From Gammaproteobacteria bacterium (GTDB lineage Bacteria > Pseudomonadota > Gammaproteobacteria > GRL18), in assembly GCA_027011205.1 (NCBI GenBank), contig JALVAL010000103.1:1-36591 (forward strand): a stretch of DNA of 36,591 nt, given 5' to 3'. The position numbers were made by a program, and so were the translations under genes. The notes below the pieces were generated by a model. It saw only the letters and a program-made list of their open reading frames with translations, searched no databases and was not told where the DNA came from. Below are positions 1-8,777 of the stretch, piece after piece. Positions within the stretch are counted from its first letter, which is position 1. Each line of letters starts with the position of its first letter.

Positions 1-8
1 TCCAAAAT

Positions 9-26
9 AAAAAAAAAAAAAAAAAA
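9..26. repeat. Left-end poly(A) tract (18 A)
   Basis: 18 consecutive A, followed by TTCCCTCTGAATCGGG; resembles the right-end poly(A)+TCCCCCCGAA. Confidence 0.9.
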
Positions 27-169
27 TTCCCTCTGAATCGGGACAACTACCCATATCCATACCCCCTATACTGCTCCCGGCGACGATATCGGCGTCCACC
101 CGGACACCCGGACCGGGTAGGTACGCCCTCTTGTATCGAGGGCGGCTCTCAATAGGTGACCGACGCGCA

Positions 170-460
170 TTACCAGAGCAGGTTTGCATATGCCATTTGC
201 GCTACTCGGATTGCTTCCTCGCGGTTCTGGGAAATAGCCGCAATATAGAGTTCGTTTTCTGGCCCTCTGTATTCCATACTTATGACTCCCGGAAGCCGCT
301 CGATTTGCCACAAAAGGTGGTTGATTGGTGTGCTAGCTTGCTGTACGGAAAACATGGCGGCGTGCAAGTCTTTTTCGGACCACACTTGTGTTCCAATGGC
401 ATTTTCGCATATGGCCACAAAATGCTTCTCTAGCACATTTGACGTTGGTTTTTTGATCAC
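170..460 (-). CDS. Hypothetical protein (about 96 aa)
   Basis: Track ORF 170..541; GTG start at 460 preceded by GGGAGGAATAAA, immediately after the stop of the upstream gene. Confidence 0.65.
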   Translation of the reverse strand: MIKKPTSNVLEKHFVAICENAIGTQVWSEKDLHAAMFSVQQASTPINHLLWQIERLPGVISMEYRGPENELYIAAISQNREEAIRVAQMAYANLLW

Positions 461-461
461 T

Positions 462-716
462 TTATTCCTCCCAGTTTTTTGGTAAAGCGGCGAACCAAGA
501 CTCATCTTCATAAAAAACGGACACTTTCGCTTGTTTCCCATTGAGTTTTATCGTTCCGGTCCACTCATTTTCATCGGATGGGTATTCGAGAATTTCCATT
601 TTCTCACCTAAAATCGATGACATACTGTCTAAAGCCATGCATTCTTCGTCTTCACCAACCCCTGTCCAAATCCAAGGGTCGCTTTCGTCTTCGCTTTTAA
701 TCACAATGTTGCTCAT
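462..716 (-). CDS. Hypothetical acidic protein (84 aa)
   Basis: Intact ORF, ATG start; co-directional with flanking genes. Confidence 0.7.
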   Translation of the reverse strand: MSNIVIKSEDESDPWIWTGVGEDEECMALDSMSSILGEKMEILEYPSDENEWTGTIKLNGKQAKVSVFYEDESWFAALPKNWEE

Positions 717-817
717 TTTCGTTTCCTCGTCGTAGTTGCTGTTTCGGCCTTTTGGCCTCGTCAGTCCGGGTAAAGCACTCGGAGACAGCGAAAGCCTTCC
801 TTGGCTTTCTTTCTGCT

Positions 818-1264
818 TTATTCGGCTGCCGGAATTTTTGCAGATTCGATTTGCTCTTCGGTGATTTCGCCGCGTTTTAGTGCGCCTCGGATCCGGTTGC
901 CTGCGTTCATTTTGCGCTGGCCTTCGTTGAGGTGCTCGTATTTCGCCCTCAGGATTCCGGCATCGACCCCGATCAATTTTTCTGCAAGGTCGATTGCTTG
1001 GAATCCGGTCAGCCCGGTTAACTTAATGCTGGTCACGTCGCCGCATCTGAGGCTTTTGCGCCCTGTGGCTGTTGTGCTGATTTCGTACCCGGCTCGGTAT
1101 TTCCTCAAGATTTCAGCCATGTTCTTGCCACTCTTTATCAGGAGTGCTGCGATCTCAGCCAGCCAGAGCAGGTCTTCGTTGCTTAGCTTCCCGATTTTTG
1201 CGCCGGGCCAAGTCTTTTTCAGATTTTCGATCAGCTCTTTGCGTTCTGTTTTTGCGTTGCTCAT
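818..1264 (-). CDS. Phage protein of the 'LN.G.RKMN.GNRIRG' family; paralogue of 32553..33026
   Basis: Internal ATG (MSNAKTERKE) with AGGAG upstream; C-terminal AKYEHLNEGQRKMNAGNRIRGALKRGEI matches AKLNRGMQRMNIGNRIRGHMRKADVL in the right-arm protein. Confidence 0.75.
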   Translation of the reverse strand: MSNAKTERKELIENLKKTWPGAKIGKLSNEDLLWLAEIAALLIKSGKNMAEILRKYRAGYEISTTATGRKSLRCGDVTSIKLTGLTGFQAIDLAEKLIGVDAGILRAKYEHLNEGQRKMNAGNRIRGALKRGEITEEQIESAKIPAAE

Positions 1265-1337
1265 TTTCGTTCTCCTGCGGCTTTGCCGCGTCGTGTGTTT
1301 GTCGTGTCGGGAAGCTGGCTGCCTCTCGATGGTTCCC

Positions 1338-1400
1338 ATTGTACCATGGGGCGGAAGGTGTGTCAATCCCCGGCGAATTCCGAGCCGACGAACGGTATTG
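1338..1400 (-). promoter_or_regulatory. Leftward sigma70-like promoter P1 with upstream box
   Basis: Minus strand: CAATACCGTTCGTCGGCTCG-N14-TTGACA-N17-TACAAT. Confidence 0.85.
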
Positions 1401-1684
1401 CAAAGCCCGATGAGAGCCAAGTGAGGAAAAGCGCGCAGGGTCAGGCGGGCGCAGATGCGCGAAAGCCCGGCATGCGTGATTGCCTTTCGTGTGCGGGCGT
1501 GTGGTTTTTGCTGCGCGGGCGCGAATGTGCGCGCGGGAACATTTTGCGACCCCCTACCCTTTTGCTAACCCTATACCCCCGGAAGCGAAGCTTGGGCAGA
1601 CGATTTTGAGCGTTTCCTGTTTTCGACACCCGCTTCGACATTTGCCTATCAATATCACTCGCGCGCGTACACGTAAAAAAGGTC

Positions 1685-1746
1685 ACATACCGTTCGTCGC
1701 CTCCTGTGCATTCCGACTTGACACGGGCCGTCTGGTGTGTTATAAT
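1685..1746 (+). promoter_or_regulatory. Rightward sigma70-like promoter P5 with upstream box (structural operon)
   Basis: ACATACCGTTCGTCGCCTCC-N13-TTGACA-N17-TATAAT. Confidence 0.85.
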
Positions 1747-1766
1747 CATGTGAAGAGGTGGCGAGA

Positions 1767-2054
1767 ATGGAACCAATAACAAATCATATCGCCTTTTCTG
1801 ATGGGTTGCTCTTACATAGAGAGCATGAACTTGATAGAAGATTACTAGAGAGTCCAGAGTGTCAAGCACAGGCAATACACAGGCAATTAGTGAAAATGTC
1901 GATAGTCCGACGTTTGCCCCTGTCTGTGTTACCGACGATGACATCGAAATCCAGAAAGGAAAGGATTGGCCGGGCGTTGAGCCGTCCCATAAAGCATTCG
2001 CCTATGAATACGTCTCAAACGGATACAATCATTCCGATGCAGCAGAGAAAGTAG
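1767..2054 (+). CDS. Short leader ORF overlapping TerS, or frameshifted N-terminus of TerS
   Basis: ATG with AGGTGG ribosome-binding site just after promoter P5; first ~43 codons look protein-like, the remainder overlaps TerS in another frame. Confidence 0.4.
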   Translation: MEPITNHIAFSDGLLLHREHELDRRLLESPECQAQAIHRQLVKMSIVRRLPLSVLPTMTSKSRKERIGRALSRPIKHSPMNTSQTDTIIPMQQRK

Positions 2055-2422
2055 GATTGCCAAGATCAAGTGGTCTTCGAATAAGGCGTCTTCCTCTTGT
2101 TACAGCATTTATCGCTTGGATTCAAGAAGCGAAATTCCAAACTACTATTATCACTAAGGAATTCATTGAGTGTAAACTTGACGATCTTTACGATATGGCA
2201 ATCGGTGAGGTAGACGTTCCCTGTGTAACAGGATCAGGGGAAACTTTCTCTGCCCCCAAATTTCAGGGCGGATTGGCTCTTCAGATACTTCAAGAACGCT
2301 CAAAAATGAACGGGATCACTAAACAAGAAGAAAAGGATAATTCCGGCGTTACTGTGGTCATAAGTATGGAAAACGCAATCGGTGCTCCGGTGACTATTGA
2401 GGGCAAATGTTCCGATGCCTGA
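1859..2422 (+). CDS. Terminase small subunit (putative)
   Basis: GTG-initiated ORF directly upstream of TerL; helix-turn-helix-like N-terminus (FAYEYVSNGYNHSDAAEKVGLPRSSGLRI). Confidence 0.75.
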   Translation: MSSTGNTQAISENVDSPTFAPVCVTDDDIEIQKGKDWPGVEPSHKAFAYEYVSNGYNHSDAAEKVGLPRSSGLRIRRLPLVTAFIAWIQEAKFQTTIITKEFIECKLDDLYDMAIGEVDVPCVTGSGETFSAPKFQGGLALQILQERSKMNGITKQEEKDNSGVTVVISMENAIGAPVTIEGKCSDA

Positions 2423-3800
2423 GATAGCCATACCGCACAATTGGACAGCGAGACCGCATCAATCAAATTTTATGCGCGCAATGCTCGTAGACGAAATGAA
2501 GCGTGCTCTCTGTGTTTGGCACAGGCGCGCAGGAAAAGATTCAGCCTCCCTTAATTTCACGGCAATTGAAACACAGCGAAACCCAGCTACATATTGGCAC
2601 ATGTTGCCCACAGCAATTCAAGCCCGTCATGTTGTTTGGGATGCAATAGACCCGCGCACTGGGGTAAGGATTATCGATCAAGCCTTCCCAAAGGAAATTC
2701 GCGCCGGAATCAACAACACAGAAATGAAAATCGAATTCAAAAACGGTGCTATTTGGCACTGTGTCGGAAGTGATAACTACGATCGATTGGTAGGGGCAAA
2801 CCCGCGAGGGGTAGTGTTCTCTGAGTATTCCTTGTCTGACCCACGGGCATGGGATTACATTCGCCCCATCCTTCTTGAAAATGATGGATGGGCGCTTTTT
2901 ATTTACACATTTCGCGGCAAAAATCATGGATATGACTTGAGCGAAATGGCCAAGAAGAATCCAAAGTGGTTCTGTGAAATACTTGATATCGAGCATACAT
3001 TCCGCGATCAGGAATGTACTCAGCCAATAATCACAAAGGAAATGTATCAGGAAGAAATCGATTCTGGCATGGACCCGCAATTGGCGTTGCAGGAGTATTA
3101 TTGTAGCGCAGATGCTGGTCTTTTTGGGGCATACTACACCGAGCAGTTAAAGCTCGCAAAAATAGGAGATTATCCATGGAATCCTTCGAAACCCGTCCAT
3201 ACATTCTGGGATATTGGACTCCACGACGATACAGCAATTTGGTTCGGCCAGGAGTCAGAGAGCAATTCGGATCTTATCAATATCATCGATTATGAAGCAG
3301 GCCCAAATATCGATTTCATAAAGTGGATTGGTCGGTTGAAAAATAAGCCCTATACCTATGGTGTGCATTCTATGCCACACGATTTCAAGAAGCGTGACTG
3401 GAAGGATGGAAAATCTGCCCAGTCTGTGGCCGATAAATTCAATTTCGAAATCGAACTTACTCCGAATATACCCGTCAAACAAGGAATAGATGCGGTTAAA
3501 GCATTCCTGCCTCGATGCCGGTTCGACAACAATCCTGACGTAATGCGCGGGTGGGACTCTTTGTCTAATTACCGAAGGGAATACAATGATAAGCTGAAGA
3601 TATTTCTTGATCGCCCGGCCCACGATTGGACTTCACACGGGGCTGATGGGTTCAGGTACATGTCAATAGCATGGCCAGAGAATTATGTGGCCTCCACCTT
3701 CGATTATACAGTGGAAACTGCTATAGGCGGACACGTGAACAGCCTAAACAGCCAATCAGCTATGCAAAGAATGATGGCGCAAATGGGACCGGTACAATGA
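2415..3800 (+). CDS. Terminase large subunit
   Basis: Walker-A-like HRRAGKD, C-terminal nuclease-like region; ATG at 2415 overlaps TerS stop. Confidence 0.9.
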   Translation: MPEIAIPHNWTARPHQSNFMRAMLVDEMKRALCVWHRRAGKDSASLNFTAIETQRNPATYWHMLPTAIQARHVVWDAIDPRTGVRIIDQAFPKEIRAGINNTEMKIEFKNGAIWHCVGSDNYDRLVGANPRGVVFSEYSLSDPRAWDYIRPILLENDGWALFIYTFRGKNHGYDLSEMAKKNPKWFCEILDIEHTFRDQECTQPIITKEMYQEEIDSGMDPQLALQEYYCSADAGLFGAYYTEQLKLAKIGDYPWNPSKPVHTFWDIGLHDDTAIWFGQESESNSDLINIIDYEAGPNIDFIKWIGRLKNKPYTYGVHSMPHDFKKRDWKDGKSAQSVADKFNFEIELTPNIPVKQGIDAVKAFLPRCRFDNNPDVMRGWDSLSNYRREYNDKLKIFLDRPAHDWTSHGADGFRYMSIAWPENYVASTFDYTVETAIGGHVNSLNSQSAMQRMMAQMGPVQ

Positions 3801-5434
3801 CGCCATTTCAAATAAAAAATAAGTACGTCACATTAAAAGCGGACAGATCTGCGCTCGAATCCTTATGGGATCTGATCGAGCAGTTTGTTATGCCATTTCG
3901 TGGCGAATTCTTTTCGTCATCAAACGGCGAACAATCCGTTGATTGGAGAAAACGCAAGCTTTATGATTCTACTGCAGTGATGGCTGCCCAGAATCTCGCA
4001 GCTGCTATTCAGTCTAATTTAATCAACCCATCTACCCGATGGTTCGATTTAAAATTCAGATCAAACGATCTTATGTCGAATGATGAAGCAAGGGAATGGC
4101 TTGAAGAGTGCGCCTCGATTATCTATTACACCCTTAACGAGTCAAACTTTAACAGGGAAGCTTCTGAATCCATACTTGATATGGTGGGATTCGGTACTAC
4201 TGTAATCAACGAAGAAACAAAAGAGCTGGATAATGGCGGATTGCGATTGGATTTTTCGTCTATGCCAATATCAGAAGTGGTTTTTGAAGAAGATTCCGAT
4301 GGTGGCCTTGTTGCAGTGTATCGCGAGCTTAACTGGACTGCCCTGCAGATAATTGACAAATGGGGCGATGATAACCCTCTGATCCCGCAAAAAGTTAGAG
4401 ACAAACTGGGAACGGATGACGAAGGGAAGGACAAATTTAAGATAATTTTCTGTATTCATAAGCGCGATACTGATGCAGATTTGACTAAGAAGGTTTTGGC
4501 TGCAAAACTCCGTCCGTATGCTTCTCGGTACATATTCTTCGATGACCCGGCAGACTTGGCGGAAGAGGGTGGGTATTATGAAATGCCATCATTCATTCCC
4601 CGCTGGAGGAAGACATCTGGGTCAAAATGGGGGCATAGCCCGTCTGCTGTTGCTCTTGCCGACATCCTCACTGTTAATGAGTTGGTGGAAGTTGTTCTTG
4701 AGAATGCTGCTAAGGCAGTAGACCCTGCCACATTCGTGACTAAAAAGGGACTTTTATCGACGTTGAAGCTTGGCCGAGGCGGTCTTACTGTAGTACGTAG
4801 CAAGGATGATATTTGGGAATACAATACATCAGCCAGATTTGATGTCGGTGCTTTGGAAATCAAGCGGCTACAAGATCAAATCAACAAAGCATTTTATGTA
4901 GACCAGTTGGATTTAAAAGATTCTCCCGCAATGACCGCTACGGAAGCACAAATCAGGTATGAATTGATCCAACGTCTTGTTGGCCCAACGTTGAGTAGAT
5001 TCCAAACTGATTGGTTGAACCCCTGTATATCCCGAACTTTTGGAATTTTGTACCGATCTGATATGCTGCCTGAACCGCCGCAAGTCGTAAAGGACGCTCA
5101 GGCCCAATTTGATATCGAGTATACCGGCCCAATGGCCCGAAGCCATAAACGTGAAATAGCGATATCAATCCAGAATTGGCTGCAAACGTTATCGGAAGTA
5201 TCCGGTGTGCTGCCTGAAGTAATTGATGTTCCTGACCCGGATAAGGTGGCTACTAAACTTGGTATTCTTGGGGGTGTTCCGGCTGATATCATGAGAAGTG
5301 ATACGGAAATATCGGAAATTAGAGACGAAAGAAGAAAAGCACAGGACGCTCAAGCACAAGCTGAAATGGATAAGATGAAGTCAGAAGCGGCTATGAACAA
5401 TGCAAACGCAGATAAGGTGTCAAATGGACAATAG
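3797..5434 (+). CDS. Portal / head-tail connector protein (T7-like)
   Basis: MTPFQIKNKYVTLKADRSALESLWDLIEQFVMPFR..., ATGA overlap with TerL; family recognised from sequence. Confidence 0.9.
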   Translation: MTPFQIKNKYVTLKADRSALESLWDLIEQFVMPFRGEFFSSSNGEQSVDWRKRKLYDSTAVMAAQNLAAAIQSNLINPSTRWFDLKFRSNDLMSNDEAREWLEECASIIYYTLNESNFNREASESILDMVGFGTTVINEETKELDNGGLRLDFSSMPISEVVFEEDSDGGLVAVYRELNWTALQIIDKWGDDNPLIPQKVRDKLGTDDEGKDKFKIIFCIHKRDTDADLTKKVLAAKLRPYASRYIFFDDPADLAEEGGYYEMPSFIPRWRKTSGSKWGHSPSAVALADILTVNELVEVVLENAAKAVDPATFVTKKGLLSTLKLGRGGLTVVRSKDDIWEYNTSARFDVGALEIKRLQDQINKAFYVDQLDLKDSPAMTATEAQIRYELIQRLVGPTLSRFQTDWLNPCISRTFGILYRSDMLPEPPQVVKDAQAQFDIEYTGPMARSHKREIAISIQNWLQTLSEVSGVLPEVIDVPDPDKVATKLGILGGVPADIMRSDTEISEIRDERRKAQDAQAQAEMDKMKSEAAMNNANADKVSNGQ

Positions 5435-5660
5435 CAACAAATTTGATGCCGAGGATATCGTTGAAAACGAAGAAAGGATCAACGAAGCTTATTCTCGACT
5501 GTTTGCTACTATGCATGGCCAGATCGTAATGAAAGATTTGATGGAAAATTTTTATCGCAGATCGTCTATTTGCCCAGGCGATCCTTATCAAACCCACGCA
5601 AACGAAGGCGCGCGTGAAGTAATACTTTACATAGAGGAAAAATTAAATGCCAATAAATGA
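5424..5660 (+). CDS. Bbp19-like small phage protein
   Basis: YSRLFATMHGQIVMKDLMENFYRRSS...THANEGAREVILYIEEKL pattern; between portal and scaffold. Confidence 0.65.
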   Translation: MDNSNKFDAEDIVENEERINEAYSRLFATMHGQIVMKDLMENFYRRSSICPGDPYQTHANEGAREVILYIEEKLNANK

Positions 5661-6474
5661 GATTAGTTGGAACGAGGAAGCAGAGGGTTCATCTTCTCTG
5701 TTGGAATCGCCAGCCCTCGCGGATTTTAAAGACGTGAATGGTTTGGCTAAAGCCTTTTTGGACACAAAGTCCTTGGTAGGCCAAAGTTTGCGCGTACCCT
5801 CTAAGGAAGCTGGCGAGGAAGACATCAAAAAATTTCACGAACAGCTGATGGAAAAAGTTCCAGGGCTTATTCCTGCCCCGGACATTACGGATGATGAACA
5901 GGTAGCCATGCTTATGAAAAAGCTTGGTATGCCTGAAGACATCGACGGTTATGAAGTTCCTGAAATTGATGGAATTGATTTGCCCGATGATCGAATAAAG
6001 TTCATGAAAGAAGTAGCCATGAACTCGAACTTGACTAAAAATCAGTTCAAGAAGTTGTCCGAGCTTATGTTGTCGGCGGATAAAGAATCCATTACCGAAG
6101 CACAAACTCGAATTCAGCAGGAAATTGAAGGATTGCGTAGCGAATGGGGCGCAGCTTTTGAGAGTAAATACAGTAAGGCTATCAAGATGGCAGAAGTAAC
6201 CGGCGCTCCTAAAGAGCTGGTTCAACTTCTGGTAGAAAAGAAAGCTCCTGTTGAAACTGTCAAATGGCTGGATAGCCTTGTTGGCTCTCTTGGTTCGGAA
6301 GATTTCCAAATGGCGGTGCAAGATGCCGGTGATGGCGGAATCACTCCATCGGAGGCGCGGGAACGTGCAAATGAACTCCGTAACAAAATCCATAACATGT
6401 CCCCATCTGACCCGTCTTACAAGACGACGTTGGATAAAATTATGGCTATGGACAAGCTAGCAAGAGCCAGTTAA
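5647..6474 (+). CDS. Capsid scaffold/assembly protein (putative)
   Basis: Acidic, helical, directly upstream of the capsid gene. Confidence 0.7.
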   Translation: MPINEISWNEEAEGSSSLLESPALADFKDVNGLAKAFLDTKSLVGQSLRVPSKEAGEEDIKKFHEQLMEKVPGLIPAPDITDDEQVAMLMKKLGMPEDIDGYEVPEIDGIDLPDDRIKFMKEVAMNSNLTKNQFKKLSELMLSADKESITEAQTRIQQEIEGLRSEWGAAFESKYSKAIKMAEVTGAPKELVQLLVEKKAPVETVKWLDSLVGSLGSEDFQMAVQDAGDGGITPSEARERANELRNKIHNMSPSDPSYKTTLDKIMAMDKLARAS

Positions 6475-6521
6475 CTGATTACTCTAAAAACTTTTACTTA
6501 ACCTTAATATAGGAAAAAGAA

Positions 6522-7430
6522 ATGCCAATTTCAATTTCAAATGAGTACATCGAAACGTTCCAAAATAACGTTATCCATCTGGCTCAGCAAAAGCAATCCA
6601 AGCTGCGTCAGTACATCATGGAAGTCAACAAGCAATCCGAAGCCCATAACTGGAATCGTCTGGATGCTTCTGTTGCCCGTGACAAGACCAGTCCCCGTAT
6701 GGTTTCCCCTGCTGGCGGCAATGGGTCCGGTGCAGTAGGCTCGACCGACGGTCTTGATTGGACTGTGCGAAAGTCTCTTATTAAAACCATCGATACTGGT
6801 GAAGTGGTTGAGCGATCTGATATCGCGCAGACTCTCATTGATCCGAAGTCGAATGTGACTATGAATCTAGTCGCTAATATGAACCGGAAAATCGACGATA
6901 TCATCATTTCTGCGGCAAATGATCCTTCCCGCGATGGCTCTGGCTCTTCTGTTGCACTCCCGGCAGCCCAGCAAATGGGGTCGGCCACCGATATCATCAG
7001 CATCGACACTCTGCTAGAAGCTCAGGAAATCTTCGCCGCTGCGGATGTCGATCCAGATGAAAACAAAGTGCTGGTCATCGGACCGAAGCAACAGCGTGTT
7101 CTCATGAGCCTGCTGCAGGTCCAATCGAGTGATTTTCAGAGTTCAAAGGCTCTGGCCACTGGTTTCTTGCCGAATTTCATGGGCTATGACATCATCGTGT
7201 CGAATCGTTTGGGCAACACAACTACTCCGCCTACTGCCGGTGAGATTTATTGCCTGGCTTTCACGAAACAGGCAATTGGTTTGCACGTGGCCCGCAACAT
7301 GAGTCCGGTTGCTGCCGAACGTCCTGATATGTCCTTTGCGTGGCAATGTTACGTGGATATGGACTTGGGTGCGGTGCGCGTTGAAGATGAACATTTCGTT
7401 CAGATCCATCTGAAAGACGCTCTGGCGTAA
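6522..7430 (+). CDS. Major capsid protein
   Basis: MPISISNEYIETFQNNVIHLAQQKQSKLRQYIMEVNKQSE...; family and position typical of podoviral capsids. Confidence 0.88.
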   Translation: MPISISNEYIETFQNNVIHLAQQKQSKLRQYIMEVNKQSEAHNWNRLDASVARDKTSPRMVSPAGGNGSGAVGSTDGLDWTVRKSLIKTIDTGEVVERSDIAQTLIDPKSNVTMNLVANMNRKIDDIIISAANDPSRDGSGSSVALPAAQQMGSATDIISIDTLLEAQEIFAAADVDPDENKVLVIGPKQQRVLMSLLQVQSSDFQSSKALATGFLPNFMGYDIIVSNRLGNTTTPPTAGEIYCLAFTKQAIGLHVARNMSPVAAERPDMSFAWQCYVDMDLGAVRVEDEHFVQIHLKDALA

Positions 7431-7445
7431 TTCGCGGTTAAACTA

Positions 7446-7477
7446 TTGGTTTGTGACCGATATCGGTCACAAACCAA
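7446..7477. promoter_or_regulatory. Perfect 32-nt palindrome TTGGTTTGTGACCGATATCGGTCACAAACCAA
   Basis: Read directly; between capsid and next gene; no T-run follows. Confidence 0.9.
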
Positions 7478-7493
7478 GAATTGAGGATATAGA

Positions 7494-7883
7494 ATGGGTA
7501 TCAGGTTTAGAGATTCAGCTGCAAATGCCATGTTGGCAGCTAGACGTGATGAAATCGACGTGGGGGCTGGTGCTTCTACTATTGTGATAAGAACGGGTGG
7601 AGTTCCTACCAATCTTACTGACGCAGAAAGTGGAACTTTACTGGTTTCGTTTGACTTAGCTGCTCCATCATTCGGTGCACCAGCTTCAAGGTCTATGGCT
7701 GCAACCCTGCCACTTTCCGCTACGGCTTCAGGTACTGGAACTGCTGGTCATTACCGAGTATTCGACGGTAACGGCGCTATTGTCGAAGACGGGGTTATCG
7801 GGGCCGATATGACCATTGACAACACATCCATTGCTAATGGTCAGACTGTTAATATTATATCGTGGACTAAATCATTCGCGTAG
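7494..7883 (+). CDS. Putative virion decoration/structural protein
   Basis: Small beta-rich protein immediately after the capsid gene. Confidence 0.55.
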   Translation: MGIRFRDSAANAMLAARRDEIDVGAGASTIVIRTGGVPTNLTDAESGTLLVSFDLAAPSFGAPASRSMAATLPLSATASGTGTAGHYRVFDGNGAIVEDGVIGADMTIDNTSIANGQTVNIISWTKSFA

Positions 7884-7900
7884 GCTAGGGGGCAGGCGTC

Positions 7901-8356
7901 ATGTTTAAGGGTTTTTTTGGTAGATTGTTTGGTTCTTCTGAGGCTGGTAATACACTTATCGAGGGCGGAATAAACGCCATTGACAAGCTTGTTTATACGA
8001 GAGAAGAAGAAGCCGAAGATAAAGCCAAGGCAAAGACTGAACTTATGAGCGTGTATATGGCTTGGCTTACGTCTACCTCCGGGTCAAGATTGGCGCGTCG
8101 TCTTCTTGCTCTTATTGTTACGGGCATATGGGCAGCAGAACATGTGACTAGTGTAGTGTTAAGGGTTTTTTCTGTTTTTACGAATGATAGCGGGGCTTTA
8201 ACTAGTGATAAGTTTATAGCCGCTGCAGATATGCTATCCACAGAAGCTATTGACAACACCCCCTTAGTGGGGGTCGTTTTGCTATTCTATTTTGGTGGCC
8301 CTGCTGCTGTTGAGGGAGTTAAGGGTTTGGTTATGAAGTGGACTGAAAAAAAGTAA
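7901..8356 (+). CDS. Putative holin-like membrane protein
   Basis: Hydrophobic segments (LLALIVTGIWAAEHVTSVVL; PLVGVVLLFYFGGPAAV), charged C-terminus. Confidence 0.55.
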   Translation: MFKGFFGRLFGSSEAGNTLIEGGINAIDKLVYTREEEAEDKAKAKTELMSVYMAWLTSTSGSRLARRLLALIVTGIWAAEHVTSVVLRVFSVFTNDSGALTSDKFIAAADMLSTEAIDNTPLVGVVLLFYFGGPAAVEGVKGLVMKWTEKK

Positions 8357-8359
8357 AGT

Positions 8360-8758
8360 ATGCATACAGAACAAGAGAAAGAAATTCATGCGATCAAAAC
8401 ACAACTTGATAGCCTTACAAAGGGAAATTGGTTCCAAAAAAACATGGGGGTCGTTGTTTTGATGATGATCCAGGTTATATCTGCGGTTGTGTTTGTTGTT
8501 ACTATCGGAACTCAGGCCAATAGCAACTCGCTCAGCATTGCCGAGAATAAAGTAGCTATCGGTACTAAGGCCAGTTATAAGCTTTTGCAGCTTGAGTTGG
8601 GAAATCGAGATCAAAAAATTTTGAATCTCGAATCTAACGGTAAGAGTATCCAAGCGCAAAACGAAAAATTGTTCGAAAAGCTGGAAGAAAAAGTGGATAA
8701 GGGAAATTTACTACTGCAGCAGATCCTGCGGGAAATGCCCAGAGGTTCTAGAGACTAA
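8360..8758 (+). CDS. Single-TM coiled-coil protein (spanin-like candidate)
   Basis: TM segment MGVVVLMMIQVISAVVFVVTIG then coiled-coil; follows holin-like gene. Confidence 0.5.
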   Translation: MHTEQEKEIHAIKTQLDSLTKGNWFQKNMGVVVLMMIQVISAVVFVVTIGTQANSNSLSIAENKVAIGTKASYKLLQLELGNRDQKILNLESNGKSIQAQNEKLFEKLEEKVDKGNLLLQQILREMPRGSRD

Positions 8759-8777
8759 TTACGTAGAGGAAATTTGA

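Noticed and set aside
131-485. Plus-strand ORFs at the left end
   Set aside because: Overlap better-supported leftward genes and lack start signals.
801-1424. Long antisense ORF on + strand opposite the 818..1264 gene
   Set aside because: Low-complexity Leu/Ser/Arg translation typical of an antisense shadow; the minus gene has ribosome-binding site, promoter and a paralogue.
5689-6393. 234-aa minus-strand ORF opposite the scaffold gene
   Set aside because: Phe/Leu-rich shadow of a real gene; no start signals or context.
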